From contig JAFVPA010000027.1 of assembly GCA_017505505.1 (NCBI GenBank), positions 1 through 6,761 of the forward strand: a DNA stretch of 6,761 bases, written 5' to 3'. The translations under genes and the position numbers were made by a program. The notes beneath the pieces were generated by a model. It was not told where the DNA came from. It did no database searches and saw only the letters and a list, made by a program, of their open reading frames with translations. Source of the DNA: Oscillospiraceae bacterium. GTDB lineage: Bacteria; Bacillota_A; Clostridia; Oscillospirales; Oscillospiraceae. Below are positions 1 to 4,787 of this stretch, in pieces (the stretch's first letter is position 1; every line of letters begins with the position of its first letter).

Positions 1-837
1 ATCACCGCCGGTATGGGCGGCGGCACCGGTACCGGCGCAGCTCCCATCGTGGCTGACCTGGCCCATGAGGCCGGTATCCTGACCGTTGGCGTTGTTACCA
101 AGCCCTTCAAGTTCGAGGGTGCCAACCGTATGCGTCAGGCGGAACAGGGTATCTCTGACCTGAACGGCAAGGTGGACTCCCTGATCATCATTCCCAACGA
201 CCGTCTGAAGTACGTCACCGACCAGAAGATCACCTTTGCCAATGCTTTCGGCATCGCTGACGATGTGCTGAAGCAGGCTGTTACCTCCATCTCCGAGCTG
301 GTTGGCTTCTGCAAGAATGTCATCATTAACCTGGACTTCGCCGACGTTTCCGCCGTCATGAAGGACGCAGGCCGGGCTCATATGGGTGTTGGTACCGCTG
401 CCGGCCGTGAGAAGGCTGAGCAGGCTGCCACTGCCGCTGTTTCCAGCCCCCTGCTGGAGACCTCCATCAACGGTGCTACCGGTGTTCTGGTCAACGTCAC
501 CGGCTCTGCCGAGATGACTCTGGACGATGTGGAGACCGCTGCCGGCATTGTGCAGGAAGCTGCAAACCCCGATGCCAACATCATCTTCGGTGCTACCATC
601 GACGAGAGCTTCCAGGACGAGATGCGGGTCACCGTTATCGCCACCGGCTTCGACGGCAAGGCTGAGGCTTTCACCGGCTTTGCTCCTAAGGCAGCTGCCA
701 AGCCCGCTGCCGCAAAGTCCTCCGCTCCCAGCTTTGTCCCTGAGGACATCGATACCCCCGTGGCCGCTTCCCGTCAGCCCTCCAAGCCCGCTGACATGGC
801 TGATATCGACGAGATCTTCAGCATCTTCAAGCGCTAA
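1..837 (+). CDS. ftsZ: Cell division protein FtsZ, C-terminal part (5' end outside window)
   Basis: FtsZ is the tubulin-like GTPase that polymerises into the cytokinetic Z ring at the inner face of the membrane. The window enters at the GTP-binding signature: residues [12 protein letters not shown] are read from base 1, so roughly the first 100 residues are missing. The T7 synergy loop NLDFADV (bases 328-348) is intact. Its two aspartates are those that complete the GTPase site of the next subunit, so the protein should be active. The globular C-terminal domain ends near FTGFAPK. It is followed by a short Ala/Pro/Lys-rich linker and a C-terminal peptide, [11 protein letters not shown]. That peptide is acidic then hydrophobic then basic, like the conserved tail that binds FtsA and SepF, but it lacks the usual IPxFLR core. 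The stop is TAA at 835-837, followed by a hairpin terminator, so ftsZ is the last gene of its transcript. Identity is very secure. Confidence 0.98.
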   Translation: MTAGMGGGTGTGAAPIVADLAHEAGILTVGVVTKPFKFEGANRMRQAEQGISDLNGKVDSLIIIPNDRLKYVTDQKITFANAFGIADDVLKQAVTSISELVGFCKNVIINLDFADVSAVMKDAGRAHMGVGTAAGREKAEQAATAAVSSPLLETSINGATGVLVNVTGSAEMTLDDVETAAGIVQEAANPDANIIFGATIDESFQDEMRVTVIATGFDGKAEAFTGFAPKAAAKPAAAKSSAPSFVPEDIDTPVAASRQPSKPADMADIDEIFSIFKR

Positions 838-851
838 GTTTACCCATTACC

Positions 852-884
852 GCATCCCGTCCCACATCCGGGACGGGATGCTTT
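852..884 (+). terminator. Terminator hairpin after ftsZ
   Basis: A perfect 12-bp GC-rich stem (852-863 pairing with 870-881) closes a 6-nt loop, 14 nt after the ftsZ stop. The following T run is short (TTTACT), so termination may be incomplete. The position and the strength of the stem still make an intrinsic terminator the best reading. Confidence 0.75.
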
Positions 885-951
885 ACTGTAACTGCTTGCA
901 GATCCAATGTAGGGCGGGGTCATGACCCCGCCCCAGCGTGTCGAAAAACCA

Positions 952-992
952 TGTCATTGCGAGCCAGTGCGCACACTGGCGTGGCAATCCCC
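952..992 (+). repeat. REP-like stem-loop unit, copy A
   Basis: This 41-nt unit folds into a two-part hairpin. The outer stem is 956-960 with 984-988 (ATTGC/GCAAT), followed by a small internal loop. The inner stem is 963-969 with 974-980 (GCCAGTG/CACTGGC), with a CGCA loop. Copy B, 50 bp downstream, is the same unit in inverted orientation. The general form (GTCATTGCGAG, hairpin, GTGGCAATC) resembles dispersed REP-type repeats seen in many bacterial genomes; that is recognition from memory, not a search. Confidence 0.75.
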
Positions 993-1042
993 CAGATTTG
1001 AGAACATTTTCTTCCTAAAATTGAGAGTTTTACTTCTTTTGA

Positions 1043-1083
1043 GGAGATCGCCACACCAGTCTGAGGACTGGTTCGCGATGACA
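1043..1083 (-). repeat. REP-like stem-loop unit, copy B (inverted)
   Basis: This is the reverse-complement partner of copy A, with 33 of 41 positions identical. It folds the same way: outer stem 1047-1051 with 1075-1079 (ATCGC/GCGAT), inner stem 1055-1061 with 1066-1072 (ACCAGTC/GACTGGT), loop TGAG. Six of the eight differences from copy A form three compensated base pairs, so the structure is preserved while the sequence drifts. The two inverted units flank an AT-rich centre, the arrangement called a REPIN in other bacteria. Confidence 0.75.
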
Positions 1084-1165
1084 TTTAATTTTGAGACTTT
1101 TTTTGACAGTCTGCGGCGGGGTCATGATCCCGCCCTACGATACTATAATAACAAGGAATATAAAT

Positions 1166-1885
1166 ATGAAGATCCTGATCGTGAATGACGATTCCATCCA
1201 TGCCCCCGGTATCGAATATCTGGCCAGGGCCGCGGCGGAATTTGGGGAAGTGTATGTTGCGGCCCCGGCGGAGCAGTGCAGTGCCATGTCCCAGAAGCTG
1301 ACATTGCGGGAACTGTTGAGCGTGGAGTCCGTGACGGATTTCCCGGCACCTGTGAGGGGCGCCTGGAAGATCGGCGGTACGCCTGTGGACTGCGTGAAGG
1401 TGGCGTTAGACTATCTGCTGGAGGAAAAACCGGACTGGGTGCTTTCCGGCATAAATAACGGCTATAACGCAGGCTTTGACATTTCCTATTCCGGCACGCT
1501 GGGGGCGGCCTTTGAGGCGGCCCGGAACGGAATCCCGGCCATTGCTCTGTCCATTGCCCATGAGAAGCATCTTGCCGCAGCGGAAGGGTACTTTGCGCCC
1601 ATCCTCCGGGAACTGCTGGCTGAAAAACCGGAGCCGGGACAGGTATGGAATGTGAATGTTCCCTCCATGAAGGAGGGGGCTCCAAAGGGCACCCTGCGAG
1701 ACCACACCGTGGCGCCCACATCCATGTTCCGGGAAAGCTACATAGAAGTTCCCCAGCCCGATGGGACCGTAGCCCTGGCCTGCCAGGGCAGGGCAACACC
1801 TACCGAATTGTTCCCCCAGGATTCCGACGCAAGAGCCGTTCGGGAAGGATATATCTCTATCGGAACGGTACGGTGTTTCGGTTAA
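1166..1885 (+). CDS. surE: 5'/3'-nucleotidase SurE
   Basis: SurE is a cytosolic, divalent-metal-dependent phosphatase that dephosphorylates nucleoside 5'- and 3'-monophosphates, and in some species short polyphosphate, in nucleotide salvage and stationary-phase survival. The 239-residue product has the family landmarks in order. VNDDS at residues 6-10 carries metal ligands Asp8 and Asp9, with Ser where Gly is usual. The QCSAMSQKLT segment (37-46) carries metal ligand Ser39. GTPVDCV follows at 71-77. The signature SGINNGYN...YSGTLGAA (94-115) carries metal ligand Asn97. The length is slightly shorter than E. coli SurE (about 250). The start at 1166 is chosen because AAGGA lies 8 nt upstream and MKILIVNDDS is the canonical N-terminus. 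The frame is open to an ATG at 1091, but that extension only translates repeat DNA. It is first in a run with the methyltransferase and hslO. Confidence 0.96.
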   Translation: MKILIVNDDSIHAPGIEYLARAAAEFGEVYVAAPAEQCSAMSQKLTLRELLSVESVTDFPAPVRGAWKIGGTPVDCVKVALDYLLEEKPDWVLSGINNGYNAGFDISYSGTLGAAFEAARNGIPAIALSIAHEKHLAAAEGYFAPILRELLAEKPEPGQVWNVNVPSMKEGAPKGTLRDHTVAPTSMFRESYIEVPQPDGTVALACQGRATPTELFPQDSDARAVREGYISIGTVRCFG

Positions 1886-1888
1886 AAA

Positions 1889-1909
1889 CTGTCAATTGTC
1901 AACTGTTAA
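1889..1909 (+). repeat. Three tandem degenerate heptamers
   Basis: CTGTCAA, TTGTCAA and CTGTTAA stand head to tail directly after the surE stop, and a partial fourth unit (CTG) follows. The gap to the next gene is filled by this and the ribosome binding site. Its function is unknown; it may be only replication slippage. Confidence 0.6.
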
Positions 1910-1928
1910 CTGCGACCGGAGGGAGCCA

Positions 1929-2678
1929 ATGGGTGCTTATGAAAATCTGGCGGTGAGTTATGACCGTCTGACCAACGATGTGGATTACGAAGCCACCGTT
2001 GCTTTTTATTATGAAATACTGAAGCGGGAGGGGCTGCATCCCCGTACCGCCGTGGACCTGGCCTGTGGCACAGGCTCTGTCACTGCCATTCTGGCCCGGA
2101 AAGGTCTGCAGGTCATTGGTGTGGACCTGTCTGAGGAAATGCTAACCGTGGCCCAGCAGAAGGCGGCAGAACTGGAAAACATGCCTATGTTCCTTTGCCA
2201 GCCTTTGCAGGAACTGTACCTGCCCAGAGGCGTGGATATGGCTGTCTGCGCCCTGGATTCTCTGGACTACATCACAGACCCGGCAGACTGTGCCGAGGCC
2301 ATCCAAAGGGTCTGGAAGGTTCTGAACCCCGGTGGCATTTTCATCTTCGATGTGAATACCCCGGAAAAGCTCCGGGCCATGGACGGCCAGGTGTTCCTGG
2401 ACGAGGACGATGATGTCTATTGTGTCTGGCGGGGAGAATTTGACGAAGAGACCAATATCTGCTCCTACGGCATGGACCTGTTCCAGCGCCGGGGGACCGT
2501 CTGGGCGCGTTCTTTTGAAGAACACCGGGAATATGCCTATTCTGCGGAACAGCTGGTGGGCTACTTAAAAGCGGCAGGCTTTACCCACATCCGGGTCTAT
2601 GCCGACCGGCGGTTTGAGGCCCCCGCGGAAGGGGAGCAGCGAATTTATATCAAAGCAAGAAAGGGAAAAATCAAATGA
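1929..2678 (+). CDS. Class I SAM-dependent methyltransferase, YqeM-like
   Basis: This is a predicted soluble methyltransferase of 249 residues with a Rossmann-like fold. Motif I is VDLACGTGS (residues 42-50), which contacts S-adenosylmethionine. The acidic end of strand 2 is IGVDLSEEML (63-72), whose Asp binds the ribose. The motif IV region is VDMAVCALDSLDYI (102-115). The post-motif strand is NPGGIFIFDVNTPEKL (133-148). The N-terminal segment, AYENLAVSYDRLTNDVDY, matches the pattern of B. subtilis YqeM and relatives, whose substrate is not established. The ATG at 1929 is preferred because GGAGG (1918-1922) lies 6 nt upstream. An in-frame TTG at 1896 would translate the heptamer repeat and has no ribosome binding site. 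It lies 43 nt after surE, and its TGA overlaps the hslO ATG by 4 bp, so the two are probably co-translated. The fold is certain; the methylated target is unknown. Confidence 0.9.
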   Translation: MGAYENLAVSYDRLTNDVDYEATVAFYYEILKREGLHPRTAVDLACGTGSVTAILARKGLQVIGVDLSEEMLTVAQQKAAELENMPMFLCQPLQELYLPRGVDMAVCALDSLDYITDPADCAEAIQRVWKVLNPGGIFIFDVNTPEKLRAMDGQVFLDEDDDVYCVWRGEFDEETNICSYGMDLFQRRGTVWARSFEEHREYAYSAEQLVGYLKAAGFTHIRVYADRRFEAPAEGEQRIYIKARKGKIK

Positions 2679-3553
2679 AGGATTACTTGGTTCGCGGAAT
2701 GACCATGGACGGCTTTGTCAAGACCGTGGCCATCCGCTCTACGGAAATTGTACGCAGGGGTGCCCAGATCCAGGGAACCACCCCAAACGCCACAGCGGCC
2801 TTCGGACGGGCGCTGACAGCAGCCTCTATGATGGGTAATATGCAGAAGGTGGAAAACGGCTCCATGACCCTGCAGATCCGGGGCGGCGGCCCCATCGGCA
2901 CGATTACCGTGGTGTCTGACCCTGAGGGCAATGTCCGGGGCTGTGTCACCGAGCCGAAGGTGCCTCTGGTGGAAAAGTTCCCCGGCAAGCTGGACGTGGG
3001 TGCCACCGTTGGTACCGACGGCACTCTGACCGTGATCCGGGACCTGCAGATGAAGGAGCCCTATATTGGTTCCACCCCGCTGATCTCCGGTGAGATCGGC
3101 GACGATGTCACCGCCTATTTTGCCCAGAGCGAACAGACCCCCACCGCCTGCGCCCTGGGTGTGCTGGTGGACCGGGACATGAGCGTGAAGGTGGCCGGTG
3201 GTTACCTCGTTCAGCTGCTGCCCGGTGCTCCCGATGAGGTCATCGACAAGCTGGAAGCCGGCATTCAGCGTGCCGGTGCCGTCACTCCCATGCTGGACGC
3301 TGGCATGACCCCCGAAGATATCCTGGGCCAGGTCTGCGGCGATCTGGGCGTGGTGTTCCTGGAGACCGCCGAAGTGGATTACAAGTGCTACTGCACCCGG
3401 GACCGGGTGGAGAGCGCCCTCATCAGTCTGGGCCGAAAGGAACTGACGGAGATCGCGGAAGAGGGGAAGCCCTTCGACGTGGAATGCCAGTTCTGTGATA
3501 AGGTCTATACCTTCACTCCGGACGAAATTCGGGAAATGGTAAAAAACGCTTGA
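2675..3553 (+). CDS. hslO: Hsp33 family redox-regulated chaperone HslO
   Basis: Hsp33 is a cytosolic holdase kept inactive by a zinc ion bound to four cysteines. Oxidation forms disulfides, releases zinc, unfolds the C-terminal region and lets the dimer bind unfolding proteins. The product has 292 residues, the usual length. The N-terminal domain has the family pattern: an RG.T.DG opening, then LTAASMMGNMQKVENGSMTL (47-66) and IRGGGPIGTITVV (68-80). The C-terminal switch is complete: CYC (Cys238, Cys240) and, 30 residues on, CQFC (Cys271, Cys274), giving the expected CxC...CxxC zinc site. The protein should therefore be redox-controlled in the classical way, plausible for an anaerobe meeting oxidants. 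The start ATG lies within the preceding gene's stop (ATGA), with AAGGGAAA just upstream as a modest ribosome binding site. The stop TGA lies inside the -35 box of the tRNA promoter. Confidence 0.97.
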   Translation: MKDYLVRGMTMDGFVKTVAIRSTEIVRRGAQIQGTTPNATAAFGRALTAASMMGNMQKVENGSMTLQIRGGGPIGTITVVSDPEGNVRGCVTEPKVPLVEKFPGKLDVGATVGTDGTLTVIRDLQMKEPYIGSTPLISGEIGDDVTAYFAQSEQTPTACALGVLVDRDMSVKVAGGYLVQLLPGAPDEVIDKLEAGIQRAGAVTPMLDAGMTPEDILGQVCGDLGVVFLETAEVDYKCYCTRDRVESALISLGRKELTEIAEEGKPFDVECQFCDKVYTFTPDEIREMVKNA

Positions 3554-3577
3554 CAAATCCGGAAAGCCTGCTATAAT
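3550..3577 (+). promoter_or_regulatory. Consensus sigma-A promoter P1 of the tRNA operon
   Basis: A perfect -35 box (TTGACA, 3550-3555) and a perfect -10 box (TATAAT, 3572-3577) are separated by 16 bp. The -35 box contains the hslO stop codon, so the two units are packed without any spacer. Transcription would start near 3584 and run into the tRNA genes. A small hairpin (3597-3604 with 3612-3618) follows in its leader, without a T run. Confidence 0.85.
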
Positions 3578-3617
3578 TGGTGGAGTCAGCGCAAGGAAGT
3601 CCCTCAAAAACAGGGCT

Positions 3618-3679
3618 TTGAAAAAAGTTGAAAAAACTTGAAAAAAGTTCTTGACAAAACGGAATGCCTTGTGTATAAT
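3618..3679 (+). promoter_or_regulatory. Consensus promoter P2 with phased A-tract upstream element
   Basis: A perfect -35 box (TTGACA, 3651-3656) and -10 box (TATAAT, 3674-3679) lie at the ideal 17-bp spacing. Directly upstream are three tandem 10-bp units of form TTGAAAAAAG/C. Their A6 tracts are at 3621-3626, 3631-3636 and 3641-3646, one helical turn apart. Such phasing bends DNA and resembles the UP elements of strong stable-RNA promoters, which contact the RNA polymerase alpha subunits. The start would be near 3686, about 30 nt before tRNA-Val. Confidence 0.92.
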
Positions 3680-3716
3680 AAACCACGTCGCTGAGGTCAA
3701 CGCCTCAAAGACATTC

Positions 3717-3792
3717 GGGAGCATAGCTCAGCTGGGAGAGCATCTGCCTTACAAGCAGGAGGTCACAGGTTCGAGCCCTGTTGTTCCCACCA
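3717..3792 (+). tRNA. tRNA-Val (anticodon TAC)
   Basis: This is a full 76-nt cloverleaf. The acceptor is GGGAGCA with TGTTCCC (one G-T pair). The anticodon loop CTTACAA has TAC at 3750-3752. The T arm is ACAGG-TTCGAGC-CCTGT, the discriminator is A, and CCA is encoded. It is the first gene of the array. Confidence 0.97.
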
Positions 3793-3799
3793 CCAATCT

Positions 3800-3876
3800 G
3801 GCCCTGTGGTGCAGTCGGTTAGCACGCCAGCCTGTCACGCTGGAGGTCGACGGTTCGAGTCCGTTCGGGGTCGCCA
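3800..3876 (+). tRNA. tRNA-Asp (anticodon GTC)
   Basis: This is a 77-nt cloverleaf. The acceptor is GGCCCTG with CGGGGTC (two G-T pairs). The anticodon stem CCAGC/GCTGG holds loop CTGTCAC, with GTC at 3834-3836. The discriminator is G, as expected for tRNA-Asp, and CCA is encoded. It lies 7 nt after tRNA-Val. Confidence 0.97.
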
Positions 3877-3882
3877 TAAAGT

Positions 3883-3918
3883 CGCAAATTTGCGCAGTGA
3901 GGAAGAGTTTCTTCCTCA
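3883..3918 (+). other. Spacer palindrome and hairpin between tRNA-Asp and tRNA-Phe
   Basis: The 45-nt spacer holds a 12-bp palindrome (CGCAAATTTGCG, 3883-3894). It also has a perfect 8-bp hairpin: 3898-3905 with 3911-3918, loop AGTTT. There is no T run, so this is more likely a processing signal for the tRNA precursor than a terminator. Confidence 0.6.
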
Positions 3919-3921
3919 TAT

Positions 3922-3997
<76 letters not shown>

Positions 3998-4002
3998 AAT
4001 TT

Positions 4003-4078
4003 GCGGGTGTAGCTCATCCGGTAGAGCGCCACCTTGCCAAGGTGGAGGTAGCGAGTTCGAGCCTCGTCACCCGCTCCA
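4003..4078 (+). tRNA. tRNA-Gly (anticodon GCC)
   Basis: This is a 76-nt cloverleaf. The acceptor is GCGGGTG with CACCCGC. The anticodon stem CCACC/GGTGG holds loop TTGCCAA, with GCC at 4036-4038. The discriminator is T, and CCA is encoded. It lies 5 nt after tRNA-Phe. Confidence 0.97.
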
Positions 4079-4083
4079 AAAAG

Positions 4084-4110
4084 ATAAGGAACGCTTCGCG
4101 TTCCTTATTT
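4084..4110 (+). terminator. Weak terminator or processing hairpin between tRNA-Gly and tRNA-Cys
   Basis: A perfect 10-bp stem (4084-4093 with 4099-4108) has a 5-nt loop (CTTCG) and only a very short T run (TTATTT overlapping the stem). It may reduce read-through into tRNA-Cys or only separate precursors. No promoter is visible between it and tRNA-Cys 7 nt later, so full termination would silence that gene. Confidence 0.55.
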
Positions 4111-4115
4111 CATAT

Positions 4116-4190
4116 GGTACCGTGGCCAAGTGGTAAGGCAAGAGTCTGCAAAACTCTCATTCGCCAGTTCAAATCTGGCCGGTACCTCCA
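4116..4190 (+). tRNA. tRNA-Cys (anticodon GCA)
   Basis: This is a 75-nt cloverleaf. The acceptor is GGTACCG with CGGTACC. The anticodon stem AGAGT/ACTCT holds loop CTGCAAA, with GCA at 4148-4150. The T arm is GCCAG-TTCAAAT-CTGGC, the discriminator is T, and CCA is encoded. It is the last gene of the array and borders the accessory DNA, so its 3' end is a candidate attachment site for an integrated element. Confidence 0.97.
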
Positions 4191-4198
4191 TTTTTAGA

Positions 4199-4250
4199 GA
4201 ACACTTTAGATGCAACTTCAAAAAAGTTGCCATCTGAAGTGTTTTCTTTT
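4199..4250 (+). terminator. Terminator of the tRNA operon
   Basis: A stem of about 20 bp pairs 4199-4218 with 4224-4244, with one bulged C at 4230, one internal G-T pair and a short A-rich loop. It is followed by a T-rich tail (TTTTCTTTT). It begins 9 nt after tRNA-Cys and clearly closes the stable-RNA transcript. Confidence 0.9.
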
Positions 4251-4396
4251 GCTTTGGACGATTTTGGGACATAGAAAGTATCCAAATACCAACAAAAATG
4301 TTAACACGCATTTTTTGATTTCCATAGATGCATCCCTCATAATAACAGGTGGAACCTTGTCTATACAGGATGGCAGCTCGATATATAACTTGATTT
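4251..4396. other. AT-rich intergenic stretch, no gene seen
   Basis: No convincing reading frame is present in this stretch, which is clearly lower in GC than the genes upstream. It forms the transition from the tRNA operon to accessory genes. Besides the weak promoter candidate listed separately, nothing is recognisable. No integrase gene or copy of a tRNA 3' end was seen. Confidence 0.6.
4315..4343 (+). promoter_or_regulatory. Candidate promoter upstream of tandem terminators
   Basis: TTGATT (4315-4320) and CATAAT (4338-4343) stand 17 bp apart, matching consensus at 4 and 5 of 6 bases. It is the best promoter candidate for the accessory genes. Its transcript would have to pass two terminators before the first ribosome binding site. 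Confidence 0.4.
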
Positions 4397-4449
4397 GCGG
4401 TGCCTTTTTTGAATTCTCATGGAATTTTCGAAAAGGGCACCGCTTTTTT
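4397..4449 (+). terminator. Strong terminator, first of a tandem pair
   Basis: GCGGTGCC (4397-4404) pairs with GGCACCGC (4436-4443). The stem continues through a T/A helix (4405-4408 with 4431-4434, G4435 bulged) and an inner AATTC/GAATT stem, then ends in six T residues (4444-4449). This is a classical intrinsic terminator on the + strand. Confidence 0.9.
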
Positions 4450-4484
4450 ATTGGAGTTTTCAGAAAATTATCAAATAAATTTGA

Positions 4485-4528
4485 GCCGGACATTTTGGAG
4501 CAATTGCTCCAGGATGCCCGGCTTTTTT
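4485..4528 (+). terminator. Strong terminator, second of a tandem pair
   Basis: GCCGG (4485-4489) pairs with CCGGC (4518-4522). After one mismatch the stem continues from 4491-4501 to 4506-4516, with two G-T pairs and an AATT loop, and is followed by TTTTTTGTTTTT. The top of the hairpin is a 16-bp palindrome (TGGAGCAATTGCTCCA, 4496-4511). It ends only 12 nt before the next ribosome binding site. Confidence 0.9.
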
Positions 4529-4552
4529 GTTTTTCAGAAGGGAGGAAGAAAA

Positions 4553-4762
4553 ATGGCACAGTCATTAAAAAGGGCACCGGCATAGCGCCGTCGTGCTGCA
4601 AAAAGAAATACTATCCAGAACGGCGGCGGTATGCCACTCCGCCTAAAGAGACAGAGAGAAAAGTATGCAGCAGATCCGAACTCTGTATCGGATGCCCTTT
4701 CCCGGCTTCCGGCTTTATTTGCTGGGGCAGCGGTGGGGACTGTCTGCGGTCACGATATATGA
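4553..4762 (+). pseudogene. Small basic ORF interrupted by TAG at codon 11
   Basis: An excellent ribosome binding site (GGGAGG, 4540-4545, 7 nt spacing) precedes ATG at 4553. The frame gives MAQSLKRAPA and then TAG (4583-4585). Past the TAG the same frame stays open for 58 more codons to TGA at 4760-4762. That part is basic at first (RRRAAKR, LKRQREK) and then ends in a small hydrophobic segment (LPALFAGAAVGTV). Three readings are possible: a 69-codon gene broken by one nonsense change (CAG to TAG would do), a functional 10-codon leader peptide, or stop-codon read-through. No family is recognised. It lies 25 nt upstream of the 329-residue gene and is probably co-transcribed with it. Without relatives to compare, the pseudogene label is only the most economical one. 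Confidence 0.45.
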
Positions 4763-4787
4763 AAATGCAAAACAGGGAGGAACCGAA

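Larger units (their letters stand above)
909..1138. repeat. MITE-like nested inverted-repeat element
   Basis: The outer 24 bp (909-932) reappear inverted at 1115-1138 with a single mismatch. Each arm is itself nearly palindromic around TCATGA. Weaker inverted similarity continues inward (933-948 against about 1099-1114, including a GTC-plus-A-run motif) and joins an inner inverted pair at 952-992 and 1043-1083. The whole unit is therefore about 230 bp of nested symmetry with no believable gene. TA dinucleotides flank the GGGCGG ends (910-911 and 1136-1137). That would suit a TA target duplication, but they also belong to the inverted repeat and prove nothing. It fills the gap between ftsZ and surE. 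It is probably a non-autonomous mobile or REP-family element; no transposase is visible here. Confidence 0.75.

Noticed and set aside
1103..1149. TTGACA (1103-1108) and TATAAT (1144-1149) as a surE promoter
   Set aside because: The spacer is 35 bp, about twice the usable length. A start downstream of the TATAAT would fall in the ribosome binding site.
922..1188. 88-residue + strand ORF inside the inverted-repeat element
   Set aside because: It only translates the repeats, has no ribosome binding site and overlaps the surE start.
3597..3619. Hairpin in the leader between the two tRNA promoters as a terminator
   Set aside because: It is followed by A-tracts on the + strand and has no T run, so intrinsic termination is unlikely.
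2645..3724. 359-residue - strand ORF opposite hslO
   Set aside because: It is a shadow of a GC-rich gene. The + strand encodes a complete Hsp33 with all four zinc cysteines, and the antisense product shows no family pattern.
4105..4311. 68-residue - strand ORF over tRNA-Cys and its terminator
   Set aside because: It is the antisense translation of tRNA-Cys (the familiar ARFELA...TTWP pattern) and has no ribosome binding site.
4340..4362. T-box-like motif (AGGTGGAACC) before a terminator
   Set aside because: The core differs from the T-box consensus (GGGTGGNACCGCG), it lies about 45 nt from the terminator arm, no specifier domain was found, and the downstream genes are unrelated to amino acids.
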